A stretch of DNA of 64,000 nt from Sporosarcina gallistercoris (GCF_014836415.1 NZ_JACSQY010000007.1:1-64000); one strand, 5' to 3'. Counted from the first letter of the stretch, positions 42,692-52,198 are shown. Notes: generated by a model not told the origin, from the sequence alone. A program made the numbers and translations.

Positions 42692-43798
42692 CTATTCAAT
42701 TTGAGATTTCTTATTAGGACTGATGGATGACAATAATTCCTCGGCATTTTCAAATCCTAGTTCTTCTACTGTGCGCGCATCTCGGAAGTAATCGTCTCCA
42801 ACCATTGTACCTGCGAGGGTGATGATGGAATCGGCTACAGGCGTTGGCAGTCCGAGGTGCTTTCCAAGTGAGTGAAGGAGACCGAGACCCATGGGGACGT
42901 CTTCAGTAATATAGCGGTTGTTGACCGATTTTGTATGCAAGTCCTTAACACTGTCCGCATAGATGGCAAATGCTTCGTCATCTGATTGGTTTTCAGGGTT
43001 AGTGAATGTACGTACTTTGAACTCTTCAATATAGGATCGGCGTTTGGAGCCGATTTTTTCGAGCATATCCATTTTTTCCTGATCCAACTCGTTTGCCACT
43101 TTCCATGTGGATGGAGTGAACCCTTCCGTATACATCGAAAACTGGCCTTCAGAGTTCTCGATATATGCTGCGTTCAGCGCAATCCCGACTGTATGCATAA
43201 TGAGATTCGGGTTATGGAGGGCGACTTCCGCAATGGTCTCACGCGGGATGCAGTTGCCAAGAACGGGTCTTAGCGTATGACATGCCTCTTGAACACGATC
43301 TGCCGGGAGTGACGCAATGGGATGTCCATAGTTCTCTGAATACAGAGTGACCTCACCGGGATTTGTGATCCTACAGCTATATGGCAACGTTTCACCTTCA
43401 ACGAACAGCGGGGCGTCTTCCGTTCTGCCGATTCGTTTTAATTCGTTCAAAAAGTACAAGCTGCCGAGATAGCCCGGACAAATGTAGACGGTTTGGTGCT
43501 TGTGCAAGTGTGGAGCTAAAGCGCTCGCGAGGGACTTGTGGTAATTCGAGACGTAATAGATGAGGATAATGTCTGCTTGTGGAATAACTTCTGCAGGATT
43601 TCGTGTCACAGCATGAAGCAAAACGGTTTGTTGTTCATCACCCTCTTTCAATGTGATGCACTTCGTTTCTTCCAATTTGGCAAAATGCTCGTTTGGCTGA
43701 TTGCTGAGCTTCAACATACTGACTTGGTGGCCATCTCGCGCTAGACAAGCAGCCGCGGTAGAACCTCCGTGTCCTGAACCGACAATCGTAATATTCAA
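42692..43798 (-). CDS. Octopine/nopaline-type (opine) dehydrogenase family protein
   Basis: A 368-residue NAD(P)-dependent dehydrogenase. The N-terminal Rossmann motif is VGSGHGGSTAAACLARDGHQ (residues 6-25); the C-terminal helical domain has NPNLIMHTVGIALNAAYIE and GLGLLHSLGKHLGLPTPVAD, the octopine/nopaline dehydrogenase signature with its catalytic His. Such enzymes join an amino acid and a 2-oxo acid reductively, or run the reverse. The substrate is not known; it lies next to a lysine-degradation operon on the same strand. The start is TTG with AAAGGGG upstream. Confidence 0.85.
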   Translation of the reverse strand: MNITIVGSGHGGSTAAACLARDGHQVSMLKLSNQPNEHFAKLEETKCITLKEGDEQQTVLLHAVTRNPAEVIPQADIILIYYVSNYHKSLASALAPHLHKHQTVYICPGYLGSLYFLNELKRIGRTEDAPLFVEGETLPYSCRITNPGEVTLYSENYGHPIASLPADRVQEACHTLRPVLGNCIPRETIAEVALHNPNLIMHTVGIALNAAYIENSEGQFSMYTEGFTPSTWKVANELDQEKMDMLEKIGSKRRSYIEEFKVRTFTNPENQSDDEAFAIYADSVKDLHTKSVNNRYITEDVPMGLGLLHSLGKHLGLPTPVADSIITLAGTMVGDDYFRDARTVEELGFENAEELLSSISPNKKSQIE

Positions 43799-43888
43799 TT
43801 GTATTTCCCCTTTCTTATGAAATCTTTCACAATATAATGCGAAAAATGTTGAATTCTTCCAACTACTTTATGTTATCATAGTTTCCAC

Positions 43889-43928
43889 CAAAAAACTATT
43901 TTATTGGATTTATCAGAATAAAATAGTT
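43889..43928 (-). terminator. AT-rich terminator-like hairpin
   Basis: A perfect 12-bp inverted repeat (AACTATTTTATT and AATAAAATAGTT, 11-nt loop) followed by six T on the minus strand. It starts 6 nt after the stop of the small frame at 43934 and could end the lysine operon transcript. Confidence 0.6.
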
Positions 43929-43933
43929 AGAAC

Positions 43934-44062
43934 TTACGTGGAAAAGTCCCGATAACCTGTTAAGGCTTCGAGACTTTCTGCTGTGATTTCGAAAGGTTCT
44001 CCCAATATCGCGGATTTGGTATCTACAGCAATGGATGTAACAGACGCATAACAAGGCTTCAT
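43934..44062 (-). CDS. Possible 42-residue protein at the end of the lysine operon
   Basis: An ATG at 44062 opens 42 codons ending 5 nt before a terminator-like hairpin. The sequence (start MKPCYASVTSIAVD, end LEALTGYRDFST) has a protein-like composition but no family I know. There is no clear ribosome binding site. It follows the acyl-CoA dehydrogenase by 51 nt on the same strand. It may instead be a remnant or a chance frame. Apart from this frame and the hairpin, 43799-44113 shows nothing. Confidence 0.3.
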   Translation of the reverse strand: MKPCYASVTSIAVDTKSAILGEPFEITAESLEALTGYRDFST

Positions 44063-44113
44063 CCAAATTTGATTTTACGGTTTTGTGTATTGTTCTTATT
44101 GGGAATGTGAAAG

Positions 44114-45313
44114 TTACACGATTTCTTCGAATGGCCAGGACGGCAACATATTGTTGAGAGGCTTGTCTTGCCGATACCCAAGCACATACTCGGCTTGCAT
44201 GATCGTATGGATTTCCCGTGTTCCTTCATAGATAACCGGGGCCTTCGAGTTACGCAAAAACCGTGCGACCGGATAATCGTCCGAATATCCATATGCGCCG
44301 TGGATTTGAAAGGCATCGTCTGCAGCTTGGTTGGCAAAATCACACGCCTGCCATTTTGCTAGTGACGTTTCGCGTGTATTACGCAGCCCGGCGTTTTTCA
44401 ATTCACCCGCACGGTAAACGAGCAGGCGACTCATTTGATAGCCCGCTTCCATCCGTGCAATCATTTGCTGCACGAGCTGATGCTGACCGATTGGCTTTCC
44501 AAATGTAGTACGCTCTTCACAATAAGCGACACTCGCTTCCATACAAGCTTGGATCAGACCAACAGCACCAGCCGCTACTGTGAAACGTCCGTTATCGAGC
44601 GCAGACATCGCGATTTTGAACCCTTCACCTTCTTCCCCTAACAAGTTGGCTGCAGGAACGCGGACGTCTTCAAAAAACAATTCGCCCGTGTTGCCCGCCT
44701 TGATGCCATATTTGTTTTTGATGGCTTTGGATGAAAACCCGGGCATTGTACGTTCGACGATGAACGCAGAAATCCCATGATGTTTTTTCGATTTATCCGT
44801 ATAAGCAAAGATGAGGAAGTGATCTGCACGATCACATAGTGAAATCCACGTTTTCTGCCCATTCAGCACATACTCATCGCCTTCAAGAACAGCGGTTGAA
44901 GCCATCGCTGCAACGTCTGATCCCGCACCAGGCTCCGTCAATCCGAATGCGCCGACTTTCTCGCCTGTTGCTTGCGGGGTCAAATACTTTTGCTTCTGTT
45001 CTTCCGTTCCCCATTGCAGGAGTGTCAATGAATTCAGACCCGTATGGACAGATACCGCGGTTCGGAACGCGGTATCCCCGCGTTCCAGTTCTTCACACAA
45101 AATGGCAAGAGCGTTATAATCCATACCGCTGCCGCCATAGATTTCCGGAATACACGTCCCCATGAACCCGAGGTCTGCGAGTTCTTTCCAGACTTTGGGA
45201 TCGAAACCGCCTTCTGCATCCCATTTCGCGATATTCGGAAGGATTCGATCATCGACGTATCGTCTTACCGTTTTACGAAGCAGTAACTGTTCTTCCGTAA
45301 AATTGAAATCCAT
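44114..45313 (-). CDS. Acyl-CoA dehydrogenase (possibly glutaryl-CoA dehydrogenase-like)
   Basis: A 399-residue FAD enzyme. The FGLTEPGAGSDVAAM motif, the SALDNGRFTVAAGAVGLIQAC helix, the QIHGAYGYSDDYPVAR stretch and the catalytic Glu in VIYEGTREIH are all present. Near residue 90 the sequence DTAFRTAVSVHTGL has an Arg where glutaryl-CoA dehydrogenases keep one, so that substrate is possible; the position after lysine 6-dehydrogenase and ALDH fits, since lysine breakdown through aminoadipate yields glutaryl-CoA (inference). The start at 45313 has GAGGAGG upstream. Confidence 0.88.
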   Translation of the reverse strand: MDFNFTEEQLLLRKTVRRYVDDRILPNIAKWDAEGGFDPKVWKELADLGFMGTCIPEIYGGSGMDYNALAILCEELERGDTAFRTAVSVHTGLNSLTLLQWGTEEQKQKYLTPQATGEKVGAFGLTEPGAGSDVAAMASTAVLEGDEYVLNGQKTWISLCDRADHFLIFAYTDKSKKHHGISAFIVERTMPGFSSKAIKNKYGIKAGNTGELFFEDVRVPAANLLGEEGEGFKIAMSALDNGRFTVAAGAVGLIQACMEASVAYCEERTTFGKPIGQHQLVQQMIARMEAGYQMSRLLVYRAGELKNAGLRNTRETSLAKWQACDFANQAADDAFQIHGAYGYSDDYPVARFLRNSKAPVIYEGTREIHTIMQAEYVLGYRQDKPLNNMLPSWPFEEIV

Positions 45314-45339
45314 CTCTGTTCCTCCTCGCATCCAGCGGA

Positions 45340-46506
45340 TTAGAGGGCAGCTTCACCAGTGTGTACGTCTTCTGTAATGTGAACTCCCCGTTTGCCCATC
45401 TCTTCTATATATAGATCTCCCGGAACAATCAATTCCGGCGGATAAACTCCACGTTTTGTAATCGTGCCGCTGCCGATCATCTGAGCGACAACGGATATTG
45501 TATTCGCAGTCGCGAGCGCCATTGCGGTTTCGTTCATATCCGTATCTTTGGTCACGGTCATGTTGTACTCAAAAGTTGCAGGCATGCCGGAAGCCTCGCC
45601 ATTTACAAGGACACGGAGCAATACGGCATCTTTTTTGTCACCGAGCAGCATTTGAGGTGTGAGGTGTTCACGCATGACGTCACGGACGCGTAGTGGCTTG
45701 CCATCGACTTGGATGGTTGATTCACGCGACAATAAGCCGAGGTCTACGAGCAATTGGAACTTTTCAGCGTGTCCAGGATAACGCAATGTTTTATACTCAA
45801 GCGTTTGAACATCGGGGAACGATTCTATAAGTGTGGAAGTTCCACCTGATGTATGGAACGCTTCCATGTCACCGAATTCATCGAAATGAACCGTCTCAAT
45901 TTCTGATAACGACGGCAATTCCAGAATTTCCCCGCCTCGGATGACACGAGAAGTATCGGTATAATGGTCAAAGACCCCTTCCAATGAAAATACGATGTTA
46001 TAGTTAAGCGGAGGATCGGGATTGACGGGCACGCCGCCTACAAACAAGCGGATGGACTCGACCTTATCCAATTTATCCGCTCCGAGGCCAGTTAGGATGT
46101 TGATCATCCCGGGGGCGACACCGAGGTCCGGGATGACCGTGACGTTGCGCGCTTCTGCTTGTTCTTTCATTTGAAGGACAGCATCCGTCGCTCCGCCGAT
46201 ATGACCTCCGAGATCCACACAGTGAACGCCCGCTTCGATTGCCAGTTTTGCAACCTGCTCATTGAATGTGTAGAACAGTGCATTGATGACGACGTCACCG
46301 AGCGCAATGACTTCACTCAGTTGCAATTCGTTACGAGCATCCAGTACTAAGATGCTGAGTTTGTCGGACAAGAGCTCATCTGCAAAATTCTCCGCTTTTC
46401 GAACGTCTTGATCCGCCAAATAGACAGCTGTCACCCCGTCACTTTTCACCAAATCCCGAACGGCTTCTTTCCCCATTAACCCTGCACCTAATACGACGAC
46501 TTTCAT
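45340..46506 (-). CDS. lysDH: Lysine 6-dehydrogenase (saccharopine dehydrogenase-like)
   Basis: A 388-residue NAD enzyme. The start VVLGAGLMGKEAVRDLVKSD, the GDVVINALFYTFNEQVAKLA segment, VDLGGHIGG, IPDLGVAPGMINILTGLGAD and the C-terminal MIGSGTITKRGVYPPE agree closely with lysine 6-dehydrogenase of Geobacillus as I remember it. It oxidises the epsilon-amino group of lysine to give aminoadipate semialdehyde, which cyclises to piperideine-6-carboxylate. AAGGAGG lies 8 nt before the ATG. It stands 15 nt after the ALDH gene in an operon. Confidence 0.9.
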   Translation of the reverse strand: MKVVVLGAGLMGKEAVRDLVKSDGVTAVYLADQDVRKAENFADELLSDKLSILVLDARNELQLSEVIALGDVVINALFYTFNEQVAKLAIEAGVHCVDLGGHIGGATDAVLQMKEQAEARNVTVIPDLGVAPGMINILTGLGADKLDKVESIRLFVGGVPVNPDPPLNYNIVFSLEGVFDHYTDTSRVIRGGEILELPSLSEIETVHFDEFGDMEAFHTSGGTSTLIESFPDVQTLEYKTLRYPGHAEKFQLLVDLGLLSRESTIQVDGKPLRVRDVMREHLTPQMLLGDKKDAVLLRVLVNGEASGMPATFEYNMTVTKDTDMNETAMALATANTISVVAQMIGSGTITKRGVYPPELIVPGDLYIEEMGKRGVHITEDVHTGEAAL

Positions 46507-46521
46507 CCAATCAGCCTCCTT

Positions 46522-48000
46522 TTAGTTGTTATCGATCTGTGCCCGCTGAAGCTTACCGCTGAAATCTACGTAAATGCTCTTCCACTCCGTGAATACGTCG
46601 AGCGCCGCAACACCTGAGTCTCTGTGACCATTGCCCGTTCCTTTTGTTCCGCCGAATGGCAAGTGGATTTCCGCACCAGTTGTTCCGGCGTTTACGTAAA
46701 CGATCCCTGTGTCAAGATCTCGTTGTGCTTGGAAAATCCTGTTGACGTCTCTTGAGAAAATCGAGCTGGATAAGCCATACACCACACTGTTGTTCACTTC
46801 AATCGCTTCTTCTAAACTGCTGATTTCTATCAACGAAATGACAGGTCCGAAGATTTCTTCCTGCGCAAGCCGGCTATCCGGTGCAACGTCTGTGAAGAGG
46901 GTCGGTTCAAAGTAATGCCCGCCTGTATAATGGCCTTCCGTCAATGTGTTTCCGCCTGCTAGCAGTTTCGCGCCTTCTTCTTTACCGACATTGACGTAAT
47001 AACTAATTTTCTCGAGTGCTTTTGCATTAATGACAGGTCCGATTTTGTTCGATTCGTCCGCCCCATCTCCAATCGTCAGGTCTTTCATCGCTTCCAGCAA
47101 CTTTTGCTCAAGTTCCTGCTTTATATCCCTATGCGCAATGACTCGGCTGCATGCAGTGCAACGCTGCCCGGCTGTACCGAATGCGCTCCAAAGAATGCCT
47201 TCAACGGCGAGGTCTATGTCCGCGTCGTCCATGACGATAATGGCGTTTTTGCCCCCCATTTCAAGCGAGACTTTTTTCAAATGACGTCCGCCCAGTTCCG
47301 CAACACGGCGTCCTGTTTCCGTCGATCCGGTGAATGAGACAACACGGACATCCGGATGCTCGATCAGCGCAGTCCCGACGGTGCCGCCGCTTCCGAATAC
47401 GACGTTTGCCACACCTGCAGGTAAACCGGCTTCTTCAAAGATGAGTGCCATTTCATACGCCATCATCGGCGTTTCCGTCGCAGGTTTCCAGATGAATGTA
47501 TTGCCCGCCACAATCGCCGGAAACGATTTCCACGTTGCGATGGCGACAGGGAAGTTCCATGGTGTGATTAACCCGACAACGCCGATTGGTGCTCGAACGC
47601 TCATCGCGAATTTGTTATCGAGTTCAGAGGGAACGGTTTCACCGAAGAGACGGCGGCCCTCACCTGCCATGTAATAGGCCATGTCGATACCTTCTTGGAC
47701 TTCACCACGCGCTTCTTCTATGACTTTCCCCATTTCTTTTGTAAGCACATGGGAAAGATGCTCTTTCTTTTCAATCATGATTCGCCCGATTTCATACAAA
47801 TAATCTGCCCGTTTCGGTGCGGGTACCCGGGCCCATTTCTTTTGCGCCGCTTTCGCTGCAGCGACCGCTTCGCTGACGTCCTCCGCTGTTGACAGGCGAA
47901 CGTCCGCTAACGTTTTTCCGTTCGCTGGGTTTTTCACTGCTGTATAGTCCGCTCCTGTCTCGTTTCCCCATTGTCCATTGATGTAATTGTTCAGTTTCAT
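46522..48000 (-). CDS. Aldehyde dehydrogenase, likely aminoadipate-semialdehyde dehydrogenase
   Basis: A 492-residue NAD(P)-dependent ALDH. The [14 protein letters not shown] motif, the [14 protein letters not shown] cofactor loop, the general base Glu in SLEMGGKNA and the catalytic Cys in [12 protein letters not shown] are intact, as is the C-terminal [17 protein letters not shown]. It heads the operon with lysine 6-dehydrogenase, so the product of that enzyme, aminoadipate semialdehyde, is the most likely substrate (inference). GAGAGGGG precedes the ATG. Confidence 0.92.
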   Translation of the reverse strand: MKLNNYINGQWGNETGADYTAVKNPANGKTLADVRLSTAEDVSEAVAAAKAAQKKWARVPAPKRADYLYEIGRIMIEKKEHLSHVLTKEMGKVIEEARGEVQEGIDMAYYMAGEGRRLFGETVPSELDNKFAMSVRAPIGVVGLITPWNFPVAIATWKSFPAIVAGNTFIWKPATETPMMAYEMALIFEEAGLPAGVANVVFGSGGTVGTALIEHPDVRVVSFTGSTETGRRVAELGGRHLKKVSLEMGGKNAIIVMDDADIDLAVEGILWSAFGTAGQRCTACSRVIAHRDIKQELEQKLLEAMKDLTIGDGADESNKIGPVINAKALEKISYYVNVGKEEGAKLLAGGNTLTEGHYTGGHYFEPTLFTDVAPDSRLAQEEIFGPVISLIEISSLEEAIEVNNSVVYGLSSSIFSRDVNRIFQAQRDLDTGIVYVNAGTTGAEIHLPFGGTKGTGNGHRDSGVAALDVFTEWKSIYVDFSGKLQRAQIDNN

Positions 48001-48140
48001 TAGTGCATTCCCCTCTCCAGATAGATCGATAGATTTGTAAGCCCTTTCATACTCTATTCGACAGTAGTTTACGATTTCCTTTCATTAGATACGTGGAGAA
48101 TTTGATTGGTTGCATTTGAGGATGATCGTTTTATTGTGGT

Positions 48141-48440
48141 TATGATCACTTTCCACGGTTTATGAGCGCTTTCCTGTGGTTATGATCACTTTCCACGGTT
48201 TATGAGCGTTTTCCTGCGGTTATGATCACTTTCCTCAGTTTATGAGCGTTTTCCTGCGGTTATGATCACTTTCCTCAGTTTATGAGCGCTTTCCTGTGGT
48301 TATGATCACTTTCCACGGTTTATGAGCGCTTTCCTGCGGTTATGATCACTTTCCTCAGTTTATGAGCGCTTTCCTGCGGTTATGATCACTTTCCACGGTT
48401 TATGAGCGCTTCATCAGATTTATGAACAATTTCCTGAGAT
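48141..48440 (+). repeat. Array 4: 15 units of 20 nt, TGATCAC/TGAGCG words alternating
   Basis: Units start every 20 bases from 48141. Odd units read TATGATCACTTTCC plus ACGGTT or TCAGTT, even units TATGAGCGYTTTCCTGYGGT. Alternation is strict for 14 units and fades at 48421. The gap lies between two minus-strand genes, upstream of the ALDH operon. Copies here are more alike than in the other arrays, suggesting recent expansion. Confidence 0.97.
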
Positions 48441-48655
48441 AGGAGCGATTACTAAGCTTTTATTTTGTCTCTTGATTGACTAAGCTCCTGACAAATGGGA
48501 ATCTGGGTGATATCTTTTAGTCCACCCCAAGCCTATGCATGAAATGGTCACTAAAAATAAGCGCAGCGCTACCAATCAATCTTTTAACCTTGCTGAAGGA
48601 TATCTAGTTGCTACTTAACTCTATGGAGAAGGAAAACCCGAATGAATGGATTCCA
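48441..48655. other. Intergenic stretch with a short dispersed sequence
   Basis: No gene is visible. It contains GCGCAGCG followed by ACCAATCAATCTT (48561-48583), which also occurs at 29517-29548 inside array 6 with a slightly longer spacer. Confidence 0.6.
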
Positions 48656-48701
48656 AACAAAAAGCCCTTCATCGGAAATTCCATTCCAATGAAGGGCTTG
48701 T
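48656..48701 (-). terminator. Terminator after the DHA2 exporter
   Basis: AAGCCCTTCAT and ATGAAGGGCTT arms, then TTTG on the minus strand. Confidence 0.9.
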
Positions 48702-48703
48702 AA

Positions 48704-50245
48704 TTATACGTTATCGCTATTCGTTTTTGTTTCCGCTGGCATCACCGGATTCATCGGATTTTCTAATTTAGGAGGAAGTACGCGTCTTATGAACAACGTC
48801 AAGACGAGTGCTACGCCAGCAATGATAGTTGAGATGAAGAACGCATGGTTAATGCCGTCGAGCTGAGCTTGTTGGGCGACTTGCACTTTGAATTCCGCCA
48901 AACCTGATGCGTCTGTCGGCAGTTTTCCAGACGTTGCTGCGTTTGCAGCAATCTCTGCTCCTGTCGATTCTGCCCGTTTTGTCATGAGTGTCAAGAGAAT
49001 GGCAGATCCGATTGCACCTGAAACTTGTTGTACGGTGCTGTTCATGGCAGTACCATGTGGGTTTGACACCATCGGCAACTGGTTCATACCGTTCGTCATG
49101 ATCGGCATGGTCACCATGGATAGTCCGAACATCCGGGCAGTGTAGATCGCCATAAGTTCAAAATAGCCTGTATCCATCGTCAGCTGGCTCAGCATATACG
49201 TTGTGAGCATCGTGATTGTTAACCCTGTAATCGCGAGTCCTTTTGGTCCATATTTATCGAACAGCTTACCTGTAATCGGTGACATGATTCCCATCAGGAC
49301 AGCACCCGGCAGCATGAGCAAACCTGAGTCAAGCGGTGAAATGTGACGGACGCTCTGTACATAGAGCGGTGTCAAAATCATTCCTGAGAACATAGCTACG
49401 GATACGACAACCGATATGATCGAGGACAGCGCGAACATCGGGTGCTTGTAGATTTTGAAGTCGAGCATTGGATCTTTTTTTCTGAGCTGTCTTGTGACGA
49501 AAAGAACAAGTCCAATCGCACCTATAATAATCGTTCCATAGACTTCAATGGCAGTCCAGCCTTTACTCCCTGCGGAACTGAATCCATACAACAATCCACC
49601 AAATCCGATACTTGAAAGTACGATAGAGAAGACATCGACTTTGACTGGCTTATTCGGTGTAATGTTGTGCAGTTTGAAGAACGCATACACCATCGTGAAT
49701 AATGCAATCGGTAAAACGATGATGAACAACGCTCGCCAAGAGTAGTGCTCCACGACGAATCCGGATAGTGTCGGTCCAATCGCTGGAGCTGTAAACATGA
49801 CGAGTCCAAAATAACCAAGTGCCTGCCCGCGTTTTTCAATAGGAAACGCAACGAGCATGACATTCATTAGAAGTGGCATTAGAAGCGCTGCACCGGAAGC
49901 TTGAATCATCCGTGCCGCTACTAATAACGAGAAACTCGGTGTAACAATCGCCAAAAATGTTCCTGCTGAAAACAGCGCCATTGCTGTTAAAAACAGCTGT
50001 CGGTTTTTAAATTTAAGAATGAAAAAAGCGCTGGCTGGCATCATAATACCGCCGACAAGCATGTAGCCCGTCGTAAGCCATTGCACCTGGGAAGGGGTGA
50101 TCTTAAATTCGTCCATAATTGTTGGGAGTGCAATATTAAGCAATGTATTGTTCAAGATCGCAACAAAAGCCCCGATGAATAAAATCGCGATTATGCCGTA
50201 TGGCGGCTTATCTTGCATCTTCTTAATGTGTTCATTAGTTTCCAT
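48704..50245 (-). CDS. DHA2 (EmrB/QacA) family multidrug exporter
   Basis: A 513-residue MFS protein with 14 membrane segments. It shows the DHA2 start (FIGAFVAILNNTLLNIALPT), motif WLTTGYMLVGGIMMPASAF and the motif C region GYFGLVMFTAPAIGPTLSGF typical of drug/H+ antiporters. Close in build to LmrB/Mdr-type pumps of Bacillus. GGAGG lies 9 nt before the ATG. A divergent TetR gene and a shared 13-bp site in both promoters suggest drug-induced control by that regulator. Confidence 0.92.
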   Translation of the reverse strand: METNEHIKKMQDKPPYGIIAILFIGAFVAILNNTLLNIALPTIMDEFKITPSQVQWLTTGYMLVGGIMMPASAFFILKFKNRQLFLTAMALFSAGTFLAIVTPSFSLLVAARMIQASGAALLMPLLMNVMLVAFPIEKRGQALGYFGLVMFTAPAIGPTLSGFVVEHYSWRALFIIVLPIALFTMVYAFFKLHNITPNKPVKVDVFSIVLSSIGFGGLLYGFSSAGSKGWTAIEVYGTIIIGAIGLVLFVTRQLRKKDPMLDFKIYKHPMFALSSIISVVVSVAMFSGMILTPLYVQSVRHISPLDSGLLMLPGAVLMGIMSPITGKLFDKYGPKGLAITGLTITMLTTYMLSQLTMDTGYFELMAIYTARMFGLSMVTMPIMTNGMNQLPMVSNPHGTAMNSTVQQVSGAIGSAILLTLMTKRAESTGAEIAANAATSGKLPTDASGLAEFKVQVAQQAQLDGINHAFFISTIIAGVALVLTLFIRRVLPPKLENPMNPVMPAETKTNSDNV

Positions 50246-50306
50246 CCAGCAATACCTCCATTTCCTTATTTAGTTCGAACCTCGAAAAACATCATGAAGA
50301 ACATTT

Positions 50307-50319
50307 TATACTCACAGTC
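50307..50319 (-). promoter_or_regulatory. Putative TetR site at the exporter promoter
   Basis: On the minus strand GACTGTGAGTATA runs into TATAAA, a good -10, with TTGTTG 18 bp upstream as -35. Twelve of 13 bases equal the site before the tetR gene. Confidence 0.55.
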
Positions 50320-50383
50320 CAAAAAAATCAACAAAAAAATCTCGATGTTTGAATTCCGTTGATAAATAGAGGTTTCGGGAGTA

Positions 50384-50402
50384 GACTGTCAGTATACTAA
50401 CA
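50384..50402 (+). promoter_or_regulatory. Putative TetR operator at the tetR promoter
   Basis: GACTGTCAGTATA continues as TGTCAGTATACTAACA (50387-50402), a palindrome with one mismatched pair. It covers a TATACT -10 element of the tetR gene. Confidence 0.6.
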
Positions 50403-50419
50403 TACAAAAAGGTGATGTG

Positions 50420-51328
50420 ATGAACGAGCGGAAACTGAAAGTCATTCTAGCTGCTCAGCAAGTGTTTCAAGAAAAAGGGATCGTTGCAACTTCTGTTCAG
50501 GATATTTTGACCGCCGCAGGAATTTCCAAAGGCACGTTTTACAATTATTTCAGTTCGAAAAATGAATGCCTGCTGTCCATACTCGAAATGGCAAACGAGG
50601 AGTCGATCACTAGACGCCGAAAATTGCTACTTGGACAAGACCGAACCGATAAGACGATTTTCGCTTTGCAGATTGTCACTCGCGCCCATGTAGACCGGGA
50701 ACGGAACTTACTTCCTATCTATGAAGCGGTTTTCTTTTCGAAAGATGACGAAATGAGAACCTTCGTCAAAAAACAATATTTATCTGAAATCTCCTGGCTA
50801 TCAGGACGGTTGCTAGAAGTCTACGGTCCCGACTCTGAACCTTATAATGCGGATGGTGCCGTTATGCTCGTCGGTATGATGCAACATATCCATCATTTTG
50901 TGAAAATTGGCGGAAGAGAAAAGGATTCTTTCAATTACGACCAACTCGTGCCTTTTGCAATACGCCGTCTCGATGATATCATGGCAGGCATGATGGCGAG
51001 TGGTGATAAGTTACTGGGCAAAGCGCTTCTTGACAAGTTAACGTACAATGACAATGAAGATACAAAAGAAGTGTTAATGAAAAAACTGCGGGACATTCTT
51101 ACTCGTTTTGAAAAAGATCGGGAAGACAAAGGAATTGAATATGTGACGTTTCTATTGGAAGAGCTCGTTACTGGAAATAGTGGTCCTACCATTCTGGAAT
51201 CCGTAACCTCCTCGTTCCAGGAACACTTTTCTTCTACACCGTATGCAGATGAAATCACGAAGCTATGTTTCCAAATTAAAGAAGTGAAAGATCTACGAAA
51301 AAAAGGCGCGTGCAATACGAATAACTGA
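50420..51328 (+). CDS. TetR/AcrR family regulator, divergent to the exporter
   Basis: A 302-residue regulator, longer than the usual ~190. The N-terminal domain has LKVILAAQQVFQEKGIVATS and the helix-turn-helix VQDILTAAGISKGTFYNYFS with NECLLSILEMA. The C-terminal half is larger than usual, with an extra ~100 residues of helix (DTKEVLMKKLRDILTRFEKD). It probably represses the exporter and itself through the shared sites between the two genes. The ATG at 50420 is used; an in-frame GTG is directly before it. Confidence 0.9.
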   Translation: MNERKLKVILAAQQVFQEKGIVATSVQDILTAAGISKGTFYNYFSSKNECLLSILEMANEESITRRRKLLLGQDRTDKTIFALQIVTRAHVDRERNLLPIYEAVFFSKDDEMRTFVKKQYLSEISWLSGRLLEVYGPDSEPYNADGAVMLVGMMQHIHHFVKIGGREKDSFNYDQLVPFAIRRLDDIMAGMMASGDKLLGKALLDKLTYNDNEDTKEVLMKKLRDILTRFEKDREDKGIEYVTFLLEELVTGNSGPTILESVTSSFQEHFSSTPYADEITKLCFQIKEVKDLRKKGACNTNN

Positions 51329-51390
51329 AACCTTCCTTTAGGTCCTATCGTATAACTGAGTAATAAATTTGAATTATGGGGGAACCAATC

Positions 51391-52185
51391 ATGAACAATC
51401 ACGAAATCGACTATAAAATTCACGGCGATGATATGCAGTTTGTAGAAGTTGAGCTAGATCCCCAGGAAACTGTGGTTGCAGAAGCCGGTGCGCTCATGAT
51501 GATGGAGGACCACATTGAAATGGAAACCATCTTTGGGGATGGTTCAGGCAATGGCGGTGGATTGTTCGGCAAAATCATGGGAGCTGGCAAGCGGGTGTTG
51601 ACGGGAGAGAGTTTGTTCATGACGACTTTCACGAATACTGGAACCGGAAAGCGCCACGTATCCTTCGCTTCTCCATATCCAGGAAAGATCATTCCGATGG
51701 ATTTAAGTGAACATAGCGGTAAAATCATTTGCCAGAAGGATGCATTTCTTGCAGCTGCGAAAGGGGTTTCTGTCGGCATCGAGTTCCAACGCAAACTTGG
51801 CACAGGATTCTTCGGTGGTGAAGGGTTCATCATGCAGAAATTAGAAGGCGATGGGCTCGCATTCGTCCACGCAGGCGGAACCATCATTGAAAAGAAATTG
51901 CAGCCCGGCGAATCGCTGCGCGTAGATACTGGATGTTTAGTTGCGATGACTCACGATATAGATTATTCGATTGAGACTGTGAAAGGTGTCAAAACCGCAC
52001 TTTTCGGCGGAGAAGGATTGTTCTTCGCAACACTACGCGGACCAGGGACTGTTTGGATCCAATCACTTCCGTTTTCTCGTCTTGCGAGTCGGGTGTTCGC
52101 TTCTGCACCTCAAATACCCGGAGGCAGTTCCAAAGGTGAAGGCAGTGTCGCAGGCGGATTGTTTGATTTGTTAGGCGGTAAATGA
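51391..52185 (+). CDS. AIM24/TIGR00266 family protein
   Basis: A 264-residue beta-rich protein. It has the [21 protein letters not shown] start, the Gly-rich linker [20 protein letters not shown], the [19 protein letters not shown] segment and [20 protein letters not shown] near the end, all marks of the TIGR00266/AIM24 family (Pfam DUF124). The function is not known. GGGGGAA precedes the ATG at 51391. The frame ends with [10 protein letters not shown] and a terminator follows. Confidence 0.9.
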   Translation: MNNHEIDYKIHGDDMQFVEVELDPQETVVAEAGALMMMEDHIEMETIFGDGSGNGGGLFGKIMGAGKRVLTGESLFMTTFTNTGTGKRHVSFASPYPGKIIPMDLSEHSGKIICQKDAFLAAAKGVSVGIEFQRKLGTGFFGGEGFIMQKLEGDGLAFVHAGGTIIEKKLQPGESLRVDTGCLVAMTHDIDYSIETVKGVKTALFGGEGLFFATLRGPGTVWIQSLPFSRLASRVFASAPQIPGGSSKGEGSVAGGLFDLLGGK

Positions 52186-52198
52186 GTGTTGATGGAAA

